Assembly: GCF_008180195.1 (NCBI RefSeq)
Contig: NZ_VTAV01000001.1
Location: 806,001 to 870,000, forward strand
DNA length: 64,000 bases
Direction of reading: 5' to 3'
Origin: Sphingobacterium phlebotomi
GTDB taxonomy: Bacteria; Bacteroidota; Bacteroidia; Sphingobacteriales; Sphingobacteriaceae
Part shown: positions 18,812 through 26,046 of the stretch, piece after piece
How positions within the stretch are numbered: the first letter of the stretch is position 1
How the letters are laid out: every line of letters starts with the position of its first letter
Program-made: the position numbers and the translations under genes
The notes under the pieces: model-generated
Told to the model about the DNA's origin: nothing
What the model saw: the letters and a program-made list of their open reading frames with translations, nothing else
The model's database searches: none

Positions 18812-18854
18812 CAACGAATATTCAATCGTTTTTCAACATCAAAATTTTAGCATT

Positions 18855-19928
18855 ATGGCACATAACATCAATTACAACGAGAAAACAGGACGTTATTCAT
18901 TCTTTAGCGTTCAGCAAAAAGCGTGGCACGGTCTGGGGCAAATCGTAGAGCAGTACCCCACAAGCGAGGAAGCTATCCGACACGCAGGGTTAGATTACGA
19001 GGTAGTCAAATCCCCTCTGTTTACCAAAGGTTCGGGCATTACCGAAACCGCAGACGGTATCGAGATAGGCAGTAACGAACTGGAAGTACCTAACTGTTTC
19101 GCCAACATACGCACCGATAACAATGCCGTATTGGGCGTAGTGGGTAAAGATTACCACATCGTACAAAACCGTGAAGCGTTCAGTTTCTTTGATGCTATCG
19201 TAGGAGGTGGCGAGGGTATTCTGTACGAAACCGCAGGGGCATTGGGCAAAGGCGAACGCATTTTTATCACAGCCAAATTGCCCGACTATATCCGTGTAGG
19301 CAATGGCGATGATGTTACGGAAAAATACATCTTCCTTACCACAAGCCACGACGGAAGCGGAAGTATTACCGCAGCGTTTACGCCTATCCGTATCGTTTGC
19401 CAAAACACCCTTAACGCTTCATTGCGGAATATGACCAATGTAGTCCGTATCAAGCACACATCGGGAGCAAAACAGCGTATCGAGAATGCACACAGGATAA
19501 TGGGGTTAGCCAACACATTGAGCGACCAGCTACAGGGTATTTTCAATGACTGGACAACGATAAGGGCAACAGACCAAGAGGTCAGAAAGCTAATCCAATT
19601 GGCACTATGCCCGAACAAAGAAACCCTTGAGCTCATCAAAAAAGGTGCTGAAGACGAAATATCAACAATGTTTAAAAATGCCGTGAACGATGCGTTTGCC
19701 TATGCAATGACGAGTGATACGCAACAAATGGACACTACAAAAGGCACATTGTTCGGAGCATACAATGCTGTTACAGGCTACTTCCAAAATGTACGCAATT
19801 ACAGGGATGACGAAGCCAAGTTACAGAGTATTGTATTGGGTGGAACGGCTCAAATGAAAGGACAAAAAGCATTTGACCTATGTACAGCCTTTGCGACAGA
19901 CGGTGCGGAAATCCTAAACCTCAATTAG
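18855..19928 (+). CDS. DUF932 / phage-plasmid-like protein
   Basis: 357 residues starting at ATG 18855. Longer in-frame extensions overlap the ssb end and look non-coding. The sequence (KAWHGLGQIVEQYPTSEEAIRHAGLDYEV, later FTPIRIVCQNTLNASL and a central helical region) matches the DUF932/TIGR03299 type found on plasmids, phages and ICEs. Molecular function is unknown; it accompanies ssb and PRTRC genes. Confidence 0.8.
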   Translation: MAHNINYNEKTGRYSFFSVQQKAWHGLGQIVEQYPTSEEAIRHAGLDYEVVKSPLFTKGSGITETADGIEIGSNELEVPNCFANIRTDNNAVLGVVGKDYHIVQNREAFSFFDAIVGGGEGILYETAGALGKGERIFITAKLPDYIRVGNGDDVTEKYIFLTTSHDGSGSITAAFTPIRIVCQNTLNASLRNMTNVVRIKHTSGAKQRIENAHRIMGLANTLSDQLQGIFNDWTTIRATDQEVRKLIQLALCPNKETLELIKKGAEDEISTMFKNAVNDAFAYAMTSDTQQMDTTKGTLFGAYNAVTGYFQNVRNYRDDEAKLQSIVLGGTAQMKGQKAFDLCTAFATDGAEILNLN

Positions 19929-19980
19929 ATAATCACAGGCTACCGCCACAATCGGTGGTAGCCTGTTAAAAATAAGTTTT

Positions 19981-20178
19981 ATGAAAGCGATAACAATAGA
20001 GGAAGCCAAAAATTTGGCGAGAGCCAAGAGCCTTGAAAAGAAGCACAAAGGCGAAAGCGTATTTATCATTTACTGCAATCGTACAGAGCATTTCTATATA
20101 GACACGAACGGTTTAGTACGCCTTTGGGAAAAATTACACGGCTACTATGTAAATGGGGTTTATGCCACCGAAGATTAA
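19981..20178 (+). CDS. Small hypothetical protein
   Basis: 65 residues, charged, with no signal peptide or membrane segment. The N-terminal half is helical (ITIEEAKNLARAKSLEKKH) followed by likely strands (SVFIIYC, HFYIDT). It keeps strand and spacing with its neighbours in the ssb/PRTRC run. Function unknown. Confidence 0.6.
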   Translation: MKAITIEEAKNLARAKSLEKKHKGESVFIIYCNRTEHFYIDTNGLVRLWEKLHGYYVNGVYATED

Positions 20179-20203
20179 CGCATAACATTCAAAAGCAGTT
20201 ACA

Positions 20204-20542
20204 ATGGAAACGAACGCCATAGCGATAAAATTTGTCAGCCACGAAGTACCCGAATTGGAAACGCTGAAAACCTCAAAGGTCTATCAGCTAAGGGAAAAAC
20301 TGAACAAGGGCGAGAAGCTAAGCCGAGCCGAGAAAAATTGGATTGCGGAAGCGGTAAACCGAAACGCCTTTTTTAACGGGGCAGTTCCCCTAATGGGTTA
20401 TCGGTTTGGGTTTGATGATATTCTAAAAACCTATGTAGTGAAGCAGTACGACAGTTGGCAGGAATACAGCGCACCCGACAAAACGAGCCTACGGAGTATA
20501 ATCTATGGCAGGATTGACCAAATAGCAGAAATCAGTCATTAA
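20204..20542 (+). CDS. Hypothetical protein of the PRTRC-adjacent run
   Basis: 112 residues, soluble, with a Lys/Glu-rich helix (LREKLNKGEKLSRAEKNWIAEAVN) and an aromatic C-terminal half. No known motif recognised. The gaps to both neighbours are about 20-25 bases, consistent with one operon. Confidence 0.65.
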   Translation: METNAIAIKFVSHEVPELETLKTSKVYQLREKLNKGEKLSRAEKNWIAEAVNRNAFFNGAVPLMGYRFGFDDILKTYVVKQYDSWQEYSAPDKTSLRSIIYGRIDQIAEISH

Positions 20543-20560
20543 CACTTAAAGCAATCAAAG

Positions 20561-20785
20561 ATGGAAACAACAGATAGAATTACCAAAGAAACAGACCTTG
20601 AAAAGTTTTGCAGGGAGCGATTTAAGCACTTGACCAATGCACAGCTTGTGGCAAGGGTAAACGGTCTTCCCGATTTTGGTTGGGATGATGAGGGCGTGGA
20701 ACTGCGAAGAAGGCATAGGGTATCAAACGGTGCGTTTGACTATGCCTTTAATCATAACACGATGGTAATCCTAAAAGACGATTAA
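20561..20785 (+). CDS. Small hypothetical protein
   Basis: 74 residues, charged, without a signal or membrane segment; DFGWDDEGVELRRRHRV in the middle. Its stop overlaps the next start by one base (TAATG), which supports translational coupling and a real gene. Function unknown. Confidence 0.65.
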   Translation: METTDRITKETDLEKFCRERFKHLTNAQLVARVNGLPDFGWDDEGVELRRRHRVSNGAFDYAFNHNTMVILKDD

Positions 20786-20982
20786 TGATGTACGTAACAG
20801 ATTTAAACGGTTGCCAAATCGAAGTAACGGATTTAAAGGAAGCCATAAAAATAGCAGGGCGGTACAAAGAATACCGCCACGAGGACGAGCGTTTTTCCGA
20901 GTTCGACAAGAGGCAAAAAGCCTATTGGGCGGATATGTACGAGAAACTTACAGCCATCAAAGAACAAGTAACAACACATTAA
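20785..20982 (+). CDS. Small hypothetical protein
   Basis: 65 residues, starting at one of two consecutive ATGs (20785 or 20788). Acidic/aromatic and predicted helical (FSEFDKRQKAYWADMYEKL). It is coupled to the previous gene and 11 bases before the PRTRC protein E start. Function unknown. Confidence 0.6.
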   Translation: MMYVTDLNGCQIEVTDLKEAIKIAGRYKEYRHEDERFSEFDKRQKAYWADMYEKLTAIKEQVTTH

Positions 20983-20993
20983 AACTCACAGCA

Positions 20994-21602
20994 ATGAACA
21001 CAAATTTTTTCAATCAAGTACAGCAGTTGGATTTTACAGGAATATTGCAACTGAACATTTCTAAGGGGATAGAAAACAAACTAATCGTAACAGTATTGCT
21101 CAACAATGAGCAATGCGGAGATAGTGCGAAAAACCTCATTCCCCCATTGATTTTTAACGCCACTTCGCAGGAGTTTGACGAGGGATTTTTTGAGCAGATA
21201 AACGCACCAATTAAAGCCATATCGGGTTTAATGGTGGATATGGAAGCCTTTATGAAGCAAATGGAAACCGTCAAACTGCAATCCGAAATGGAGAAGCAGA
21301 AAACCGAGAAAGCCAAAAAGGAAAAAGAAACCAAAGACAAGAAGTACAAAGACGGTATGGCAAAGGTGGACGAGTTGGAGAAAGTGGGCAAGTTCCGTGA
21401 AGCGTGGATGAAAGTACCCGACATTACGGAGTTTCCCGAAAAAGCGGACGAGATACGCAAACGCAAAACGTCATTGTCCGACAAGTTCGGGACACCGAGC
21501 CTTTTTGATGGAGTAACGGAGGAGCAACCCGAACCGCCAAAAACGGAGGAGGTTGCTACCTATTGCCCAATAAATACAACAAACGAAGAAGTAGAATATT
21601 AA
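20994..21602 (+). CDS. PRTRC system protein E
   Basis: 202 residues starting at ATG 20994; an earlier in-frame extension overlaps the previous gene. The N-terminal globular part (LDFTGILQLNISKG, IPPLIFNATSQEFDEGFF) is followed by a Lys/Glu-rich coiled coil (about 85-120) and a short C-terminal part with FREAWMKVPDITEFPEKADEIRK. This layout fits PRTRC protein E. The PRTRC set (ParB-related, ThiF-related cassette) occurs on plasmids and ICEs; its biochemical role is not established. Confidence 0.75.
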   Translation: MNTNFFNQVQQLDFTGILQLNISKGIENKLIVTVLLNNEQCGDSAKNLIPPLIFNATSQEFDEGFFEQINAPIKAISGLMVDMEAFMKQMETVKLQSEMEKQKTEKAKKEKETKDKKYKDGMAKVDELEKVGKFREAWMKVPDITEFPEKADEIRKRKTSLSDKFGTPSLFDGVTEEQPEPPKTEEVATYCPINTTNEEVEY

Positions 21603-21620
21603 CAATTAAAAACGAACATT

Positions 21621-21839
21621 ATGTTATTAGCAACAGTATTACCGAGAATTTTCATACTCAAAGATAAAGGACAGGATATTCCATTGACTGACCCCGAACC
21701 ACGTTGGAGCGTGGAAGCCGTGATGAATTATTACGCCAATATGTATCCGATACTGACGACTGCAAAGGTATCGGCACCCAAGATAAAAGACGATGCAGTC
21801 GAGTACAGGTTTGAAAGCGTAATGGGTACGAAAGGTTAA
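21621..21839 (+). CDS. PRTRC system protein C
   Basis: 72 residues: FILKDKGQDIPLTDPEPRWSVEAVMNYYANMYPILTTAK fits the small ubiquitin-like PRTRC protein C family. A ubiquitin-like fold beside a ThiF/E1-like protein would make a possible modifier/activator pair (inference). It sits between protein E and the next cassette gene. Confidence 0.78.
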   Translation: MLLATVLPRIFILKDKGQDIPLTDPEPRWSVEAVMNYYANMYPILTTAKVSAPKIKDDAVEYRFESVMGTKG

Positions 21840-21863
21840 ACCAAAATTTAAAAGCAATGAATT

Positions 21864-22040
21864 ATGCAACGCAACAAAATATTGGGAACAATCAGCATAC
21901 CCGAACAGAAAAGGCAACGGCAATTACACCGACAGTTGGGCGAGTTCGCAGACTGGATGCAAAGACCAAAAGATGCAAACGAAGTTCGGGAAGACAAAGG
22001 GAAATCCGTACCGATAGCAATGCTACCAATGGTTTTCTAA
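21864..22040 (+). CDS. Candidate short gene overlapping the next frame
   Basis: A 58-codon frame from ATG 21864. Its product (starting MQRNKILGTISIPEQKRQRQ, later GEFADWMQRPKDANE) looks protein-like. The overlapping frame that leads into the 22157 gene reads as Arg/Lys/Ser/Thr-rich and non-coding-like here. A third frame (22018-22152) directly after it also looks protein-like, so this may be a split or frameshifted gene. Function unknown. Confidence 0.4.
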   Translation: MQRNKILGTISIPEQKRQRQLHRQLGEFADWMQRPKDANEVREDKGKSVPIAMLPMVF

Positions 22041-22156
22041 AGTGTACGTTTCTGCCGAAACTGAAAACGGCACAATCCGTACAGGTTTGTCAGAAAACGG
22101 AAAGGGATTTTTATCAGTCCCTTTCCAAACTTGCCAGGCATTACAGCATTGAACCG

Positions 22157-23026
22157 ATGCAGACCCGACAGGATTACAGCTATCCCTACAATATGGTATT
22201 GGCTATGTGGGATATGGATAACCAATTGAAACGAACCGTTGCAAATTGGGATAGTTTAAAACTGATACAGGACAGTCAGAAAACCTTTTTTGTGAGTGAG
22301 GAAAAGTATGATACAGGTACGACCCTGTATTATATCCCCATTGTTCCACTCTTTAAAATGCTTCACGACCCGAAGCATAAGAAGAATGCCCAATTACTTA
22401 TTTCGGTTTACAGTTATCTGTACCACATTGCGGATATTCCGTATTACAGGCAAGAAGAAAGCTATCTGTATTGGCTATATGAGATGCACAAAGATTGGGT
22501 AGAACAGGACGATGAAACAGAAGAAATGGAAACCTACAAACGTGAATTTTCGATTGCTGAATATATTGGCGACAGCGTAGAACAAAGGCTATTCAACCGT
22601 ATCAATTTAACGGTATTTGAACAGCGTTTAAACCTTTTTAAAAGCCGTGATACATTCGACAGGGAATGTTGGCAGATAGCCTGTAATGCGTTTGACCTCT
22701 ATACGGAATACCCTACAGCATCCGTTTTCAGAAACGCACCCATTCCCGAGCAAGACCCTTATGACGATGATTACGAAAATGAGGTCATAGGAATGCAAAA
22801 GTATATTTCCTTTATCGCTGATACCAAAGGTTGGCTATATGAAAGTCTTTCGGACAGTATCAACAACGAATTTAACGAGTACGGAGCGATAGAAGAACCG
22901 ACCATTACCAAACAATTTGACGGAATTGAAATAACCACAAACAATCTTGATTTTGAAAATCGTCTTTTTGTGTTATTGGATGACCTATGTACACTATTGC
23001 ACAACTATAAAACAGTAGAAAAATGA
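22157..23026 (+). CDS. PRTRC-cassette protein between C and B (possible protein F)
   Basis: 289 residues from ATG 22157. The same frame is open back to an ATG at 21857 (389 residues), but the extra stretch is basic and low in hydrophobic residues, so the later start is preferred. It is soluble and aromatic-rich: YSYPYNMVLAMWDMDNQL, LYYIPIVPLFKMLHDPKHKK and an acidic C-terminal third. No catalytic motif is recognised. Its place between proteins C and B is where PRTRC protein F sits in other cassettes, but I cannot confirm homology. It ends in a four-base ATGA overlap with protein B. Confidence 0.65.
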   Translation: MQTRQDYSYPYNMVLAMWDMDNQLKRTVANWDSLKLIQDSQKTFFVSEEKYDTGTTLYYIPIVPLFKMLHDPKHKKNAQLLISVYSYLYHIADIPYYRQEESYLYWLYEMHKDWVEQDDETEEMETYKREFSIAEYIGDSVEQRLFNRINLTVFEQRLNLFKSRDTFDRECWQIACNAFDLYTEYPTASVFRNAPIPEQDPYDDDYENEVIGMQKYISFIADTKGWLYESLSDSINNEFNEYGAIEEPTITKQFDGIEITTNNLDFENRLFVLLDDLCTLLHNYKTVEK

Positions 23027-23748
23027 ACGATGCAACAGATATAACCGAAGATTTCGGGACATTATACCACCCAAAATCCGCTTTGGTTTTTTACGAAGCC
23101 AAAGGAACAGAAAAATCAATGTATGTAGAGCATTTCGATATGGACAGGGGCGGCAACCCTATCAACGCCCATCCCTTGAGCGTAAAGGAAGCCAATGTTT
23201 TGGCGAAGTCTTTACAGACCGATGAAGAAAAGAGCCAAACTTTTTTAAAGCCAAAGGGAATTTTGCCGACAAATGTTCTGCATATCAACCCGAGTAACGA
23301 TAAAGGCACGGTGCTATGGTACACAAAAGCACAGCAAAGGCAACTGTATTTTGTGGACGGTCTGGGCATAACCAACGGAAAGGCACAAGTACCTGCAATG
23401 CTTTGGATAGCTAACAAAAGCAGTCTTACCGTATTCGCTTTGGCAAGCGACAGGCGACCCACCGAAAAAACGCCATTGCATTACGCCCCATTTTTCAACA
23501 TCTACGAAAAGGGCAACGTATGTATGGGATCGGTAAGCATAGATATTAAAAATTCGGCTTCGGTCGAGGAATTTATACAGGCGTGGGAACATTATTTTTT
23601 CAATTCCTATTTCAGCCATTCATTGGTTGCAAATCTGACACGCCAAAACATTGTAAACCTATGGAAAGACCTTGTTAATACGGGCAAACCCTTTCCGAAA
23701 GAAGCTTTAAAAAAGAACAATAAAATCCTTAAAAACCTACTCAGATGA
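23023..23748 (+). CDS. PRTRC system protein B
   Basis: 241 residues beginning with an ITEDFGTLYHPKSALVFYE region; later KGTVLWYTKAQQRQLYF and a C-terminal half that includes LHYAPFFNIYEKGNVCMGSV. These features match PRTRC protein B, usually just upstream of the ThiF gene. It is joined to both neighbours by ATGA overlaps, so it is translated as a coupled unit. Confidence 0.8.
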   Translation: MNDATDITEDFGTLYHPKSALVFYEAKGTEKSMYVEHFDMDRGGNPINAHPLSVKEANVLAKSLQTDEEKSQTFLKPKGILPTNVLHINPSNDKGTVLWYTKAQQRQLYFVDGLGITNGKAQVPAMLWIANKSSLTVFALASDRRPTEKTPLHYAPFFNIYEKGNVCMGSVSIDIKNSASVEEFIQAWEHYFFNSYFSHSLVANLTRQNIVNLWKDLVNTGKPFPKEALKKNNKILKNLLR

Positions 23749-24551
23749 ATACCGAAAAAACAAAAGTACATTTTACAGATAACTACCTGTTAAACCCGAC
23801 CAATCCGATAACGGTAAACCTTATCGGGGCAGGTGGCACTGGCTCAAAAGTATTGACCGTCTTGTTAGAGATAAATGAAAGTCTGATAGCTTTAGGACAC
23901 GCAGGACTTTCCGTAAGGTTGTGGGATGACGATATTATCACGACCGCCAATTTAGGCAGACAGCGTTTTTTTGAAAGCGAAACAGGATTGTACAAAACCG
24001 TTGCTTTAATCAACCGTGTAAACCGTTGTATAGGTACGAATTGGAAAGCGGAGAACCGAAAATTTGAAAGGGATAATTTCGGAATGATACCCCAAGAAGC
24101 AGAAGCGACCATTACCATTACCTGTGTGGATAACGTACAGGCACGTTTTAATGTAGCTGAAATATTGCGTGTATTCAGCCACCGAAAAAATTACAGGGAT
24201 ACCCCCAAATATTGGTTGGACTTTGGTAACAGTAGGCATACTGGACAGGTATTATTATCCACTATCGGAGAGATAGAGCAACCCAATTCGGAGAAGTACG
24301 AAACGGTGGCAAGTCTGCCATTTGTTACTGAAGAATTTGGGGAGTTGCTGAAGCAATCCGAACAGCAGGACGACACGCCAAGTTGTTCACTTGCGGAAGC
24401 ATTGCAAAAACAGGATTTGTTTATCAATGGCTCATTGGCTCAAATGGGTTGTGAATTGCTTTGGGGATTGTTCCGCAACGGAATGACCGAGAACAGGGGG
24501 TTCTTCCTTAATCTGAAAAATTTCCGAACCCAACCGGTAGAGGTCGCCTAA
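23745..24551 (+). CDS. PRTRC system ThiF-family protein
   Basis: 268 residues. The E1/ThiF nucleotide-binding motif GAGGTGSKVLTVL is at about 27-40, followed by an acidic strand (LWDDDIITTANLGRQRF) that matches the DxD...NLxRQ region of ThiF/E1 enzymes. E1-like proteins adenylate the C-terminus of a ubiquitin-like partner, and PRTRC protein C is the natural candidate here. No obvious catalytic Cys loop is seen. Last gene of the cassette, followed by a hairpin. Confidence 0.85.
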   Translation: MNTEKTKVHFTDNYLLNPTNPITVNLIGAGGTGSKVLTVLLEINESLIALGHAGLSVRLWDDDIITTANLGRQRFFESETGLYKTVALINRVNRCIGTNWKAENRKFERDNFGMIPQEAEATITITCVDNVQARFNVAEILRVFSHRKNYRDTPKYWLDFGNSRHTGQVLLSTIGEIEQPNSEKYETVASLPFVTEEFGELLKQSEQQDDTPSCSLAEALQKQDLFINGSLAQMGCELLWGLFRNGMTENRGFFLNLKNFRTQPVEVA

Positions 24552-24897
24552 CCCAAAAAATCGGCGGCGAAAAGGCAGATCTTTCCGTTGGTCGGAACCG
24601 CCTTTTCGCATTGAATAAGGTGCAACCACTTTGTAAAATGCACCGCTACACCATTCCTTTCCCTGCATTTTTCCAAACAGGTTGCCAGATTATGCGTGGG
24701 ATATTCTTTATCCCAAAGATTGGTTTTGGAAAAATCGACTTCTTTTCTTTTCACATCTGCGACCAAAGAAAAGAAGCAAAAGAACGTCGCTTGTTTGGAA
24801 CAGATATTTTATACTATTGAAATTGGACGGTTACCGGTTGCTGAAATATTCCTGTGCAATTTTCGCTACTCCCCCACTAAAATATCTTTTGTCATTT
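24552..24897. other. Intergenic region after the PRTRC cassette, with hairpin
   Basis: 346 bases. GCGAAAAGGC (24567-24576) pairs with GCCTTTTCGC (24600-24609), with a second inner stem TTCCG/CGGAA, so it may be a terminator or processing site for the PRTRC run. The rest has only random-looking short frames. Confidence 0.4.
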
Positions 24898-25281
24898 TTA
24901 AACTCTCTCAATGGCTTTTTTGAAGTCGTCCGTATCACTACCGATAAACAGATAGCTTTCTATACCTATTTCCGAAAGAGCATTCACCGTTTCATTATCA
25001 TCAATATCACTGTGGGCAATTAGTCTGATACTTGGGTATTTCGTCTTTAGTTCCCTTAGCTGTTCCAATACGTTCCTGTCGTAAAAATCAAGGTCAATGA
25101 TACAGACTTCGGGAAGTGATGTTAATGCCGACAATTTTGACAAACCGTCCTCAACATTTTCCGAACGGAATAAGACATCAGCTCCTGAAGCAACAAGATC
25201 ATTGTGGGTTAAGTCTATAAGCGGGCTTTTATCATTGATAAATGCGAGGCTGGTTTGTTTGGGGCTTTTTATAGTTTCCAT
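24898..25281 (-). CDS. Stand-alone receiver-like protein
   Basis: 127 residues with the alternating strand/helix pattern of a response-regulator receiver domain. The phospho-acceptor candidate is in VCIIDLDFYDRN, with a Ser in LIAHSDID. The conserved Lys near the end is not evident (YLFIGSD), and the first acidic pair is reduced, so phosphorylation may be lost. There is no DNA-binding output domain. It faces the PRTRC run, and its upstream region holds a long hairpin. A regulatory role in ICE transfer is an inference. Confidence 0.6.
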   Translation of the reverse strand: METIKSPKQTSLAFINDKSPLIDLTHNDLVASGADVLFRSENVEDGLSKLSALTSLPEVCIIDLDFYDRNVLEQLRELKTKYPSIRLIAHSDIDDNETVNALSEIGIESYLFIGSDTDDFKKAIERV

Positions 25282-25305
25282 ACTACCAATTTTAAATGTT
25301 AGTTT

Positions 25306-25340
25306 GTGGTGGCCTACAAAAAAAGAGCGTAGGCAACCAC
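25306..25340. repeat. Small hairpin upstream of the receiver-like gene
   Basis: GTGGT plus GGCCTAC (25306-25317) pairs with GTAGGC plus AACCAC (25329-25340), with small mismatches. It lies between the start of the receiver-like gene and the longer hairpin. Confidence 0.55.
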
Positions 25341-25349
25341 ACTTACCGA

Positions 25350-25458
25350 TACTAAGGCACTGGTACGCCTAACCCCGAATAAGCGAGCGCCCACGCCATA
25401 ACGTGAGCGTTCTTACTTATTGCCTCGGGGTTACAAAAATTACCAGTTTTTAGTACCA
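25350..25458. repeat. Long imperfect palindrome (structured element)
   Basis: Nested matching blocks occur in order on both sides: TACTAA, ACTGGTA (25359-25365) with TACCAGT (25441-25447), AACCCCGA (25371-25378) with TCGGGGTT (25425-25432), ATAAG, and CGCCCACG with CGTGAGCG around a short centre. The whole folds into a roughly 110-base stem. It could be a structured leader for the minus-strand receiver-like gene, a small RNA or a protein-binding site. Confidence 0.6.
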
Positions 25459-25592
25459 AGACCTAAAGCAAAAACACTTTAAGTATTTTCTCTATTTTAC
25501 ATTAGCAAATATACTAAAGTCATTCCGATAGAAACATAGTCAGAGCAAAATTTAATTGCAATCAACGGATATTATTGCCGGTATAATTTCTG

Positions 25593-25880
25593 TTACAAGA
25601 TTATCAGAATATCACTCTCTTTATAGATAATCTTGCCACCTATCTGTATCAAAGGCGGTATAGCATCATTACGATATTGCTGTAAAGTCCGTTTGCTGAT
25701 ATGTACAACCGGCACATCTCTCCGCCCGACAAGTAGATTTCTCCGTTCATTACAGGGCGGTAGCTTTTTAATATTTCTTCAATACCGTTTCGCATCCGTA
25801 GTATCATTTCCTGATGGGCGATGATTTCTTCGGTTTCATTTGTACATTGCGCTACCTTCCATTTTTTTGCTCATTTTTTC
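25593..25880 (-). pseudogene. Frameshifted helix-turn-helix (HTH_17-like) gene
   Basis: Read on the minus strand, one frame gives TEEIIAHQEMILRMRNGIEE, then YLSGGEMCRL. A shift near 25700-25710 leads to a second frame, HISKRTLQQYRNDAIPPLIQ, then IGGKIIYKESDILIIL and a stop at 25595-25593. Together they rebuild the typical HTH_17 protein of Bacteroidota ICEs, so a one-base frameshift has split it. No in-frame ATG joins the first part, which is closed by a TGA upstream. Related in type to the excisionase-like protein at 17484. Confidence 0.6.
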
Positions 25881-25911
25881 TATAGAAGTCGAATTTATTC
25901 GGGATTATTAC

Positions 25912-25935
25912 AGGGTTTGTGAATATTCAAACCCT
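25912..25935. repeat. Inverted repeat AGGGTTTG/CAAACCCT
   Basis: AGGGTTTG (25912-25919) and CAAACCCT (25928-25935) flank a TGAATATT centre. It directly precedes one copy of a 26-base motif shared with 42189 and 43924. Confidence 0.4.
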
Positions 25936-25980
25936 TTGGCTTTGAAAGGCAGCGTTTGGCGTTTTACAATTGCTAAAAAC

Positions 25981-26012
25981 AAAAAATCGGATAACTTTTT
26001 AGGTTACCCGAT
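25981..26012 (-). terminator. Intrinsic terminator after the GHKL ATPase gene
   Basis: ATCGGATAAC (25986-25995) pairs with GTTACCCGAT (26003-26012) with one mismatch. On the minus strand it is followed by a U run, 35 bases past the ATPase stop. Confidence 0.7.
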
Positions 26013-26046
26013 ACTCAACATTTTTTTATATCTATTGTTCCTGTAT

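Noticed and set aside
24611..25023. Overlapping plus-strand frames after the ThiF gene
   Set aside because: Several mutually overlapping frames with basic, random-looking products; the last overlaps the receiver-like gene on the other strand.
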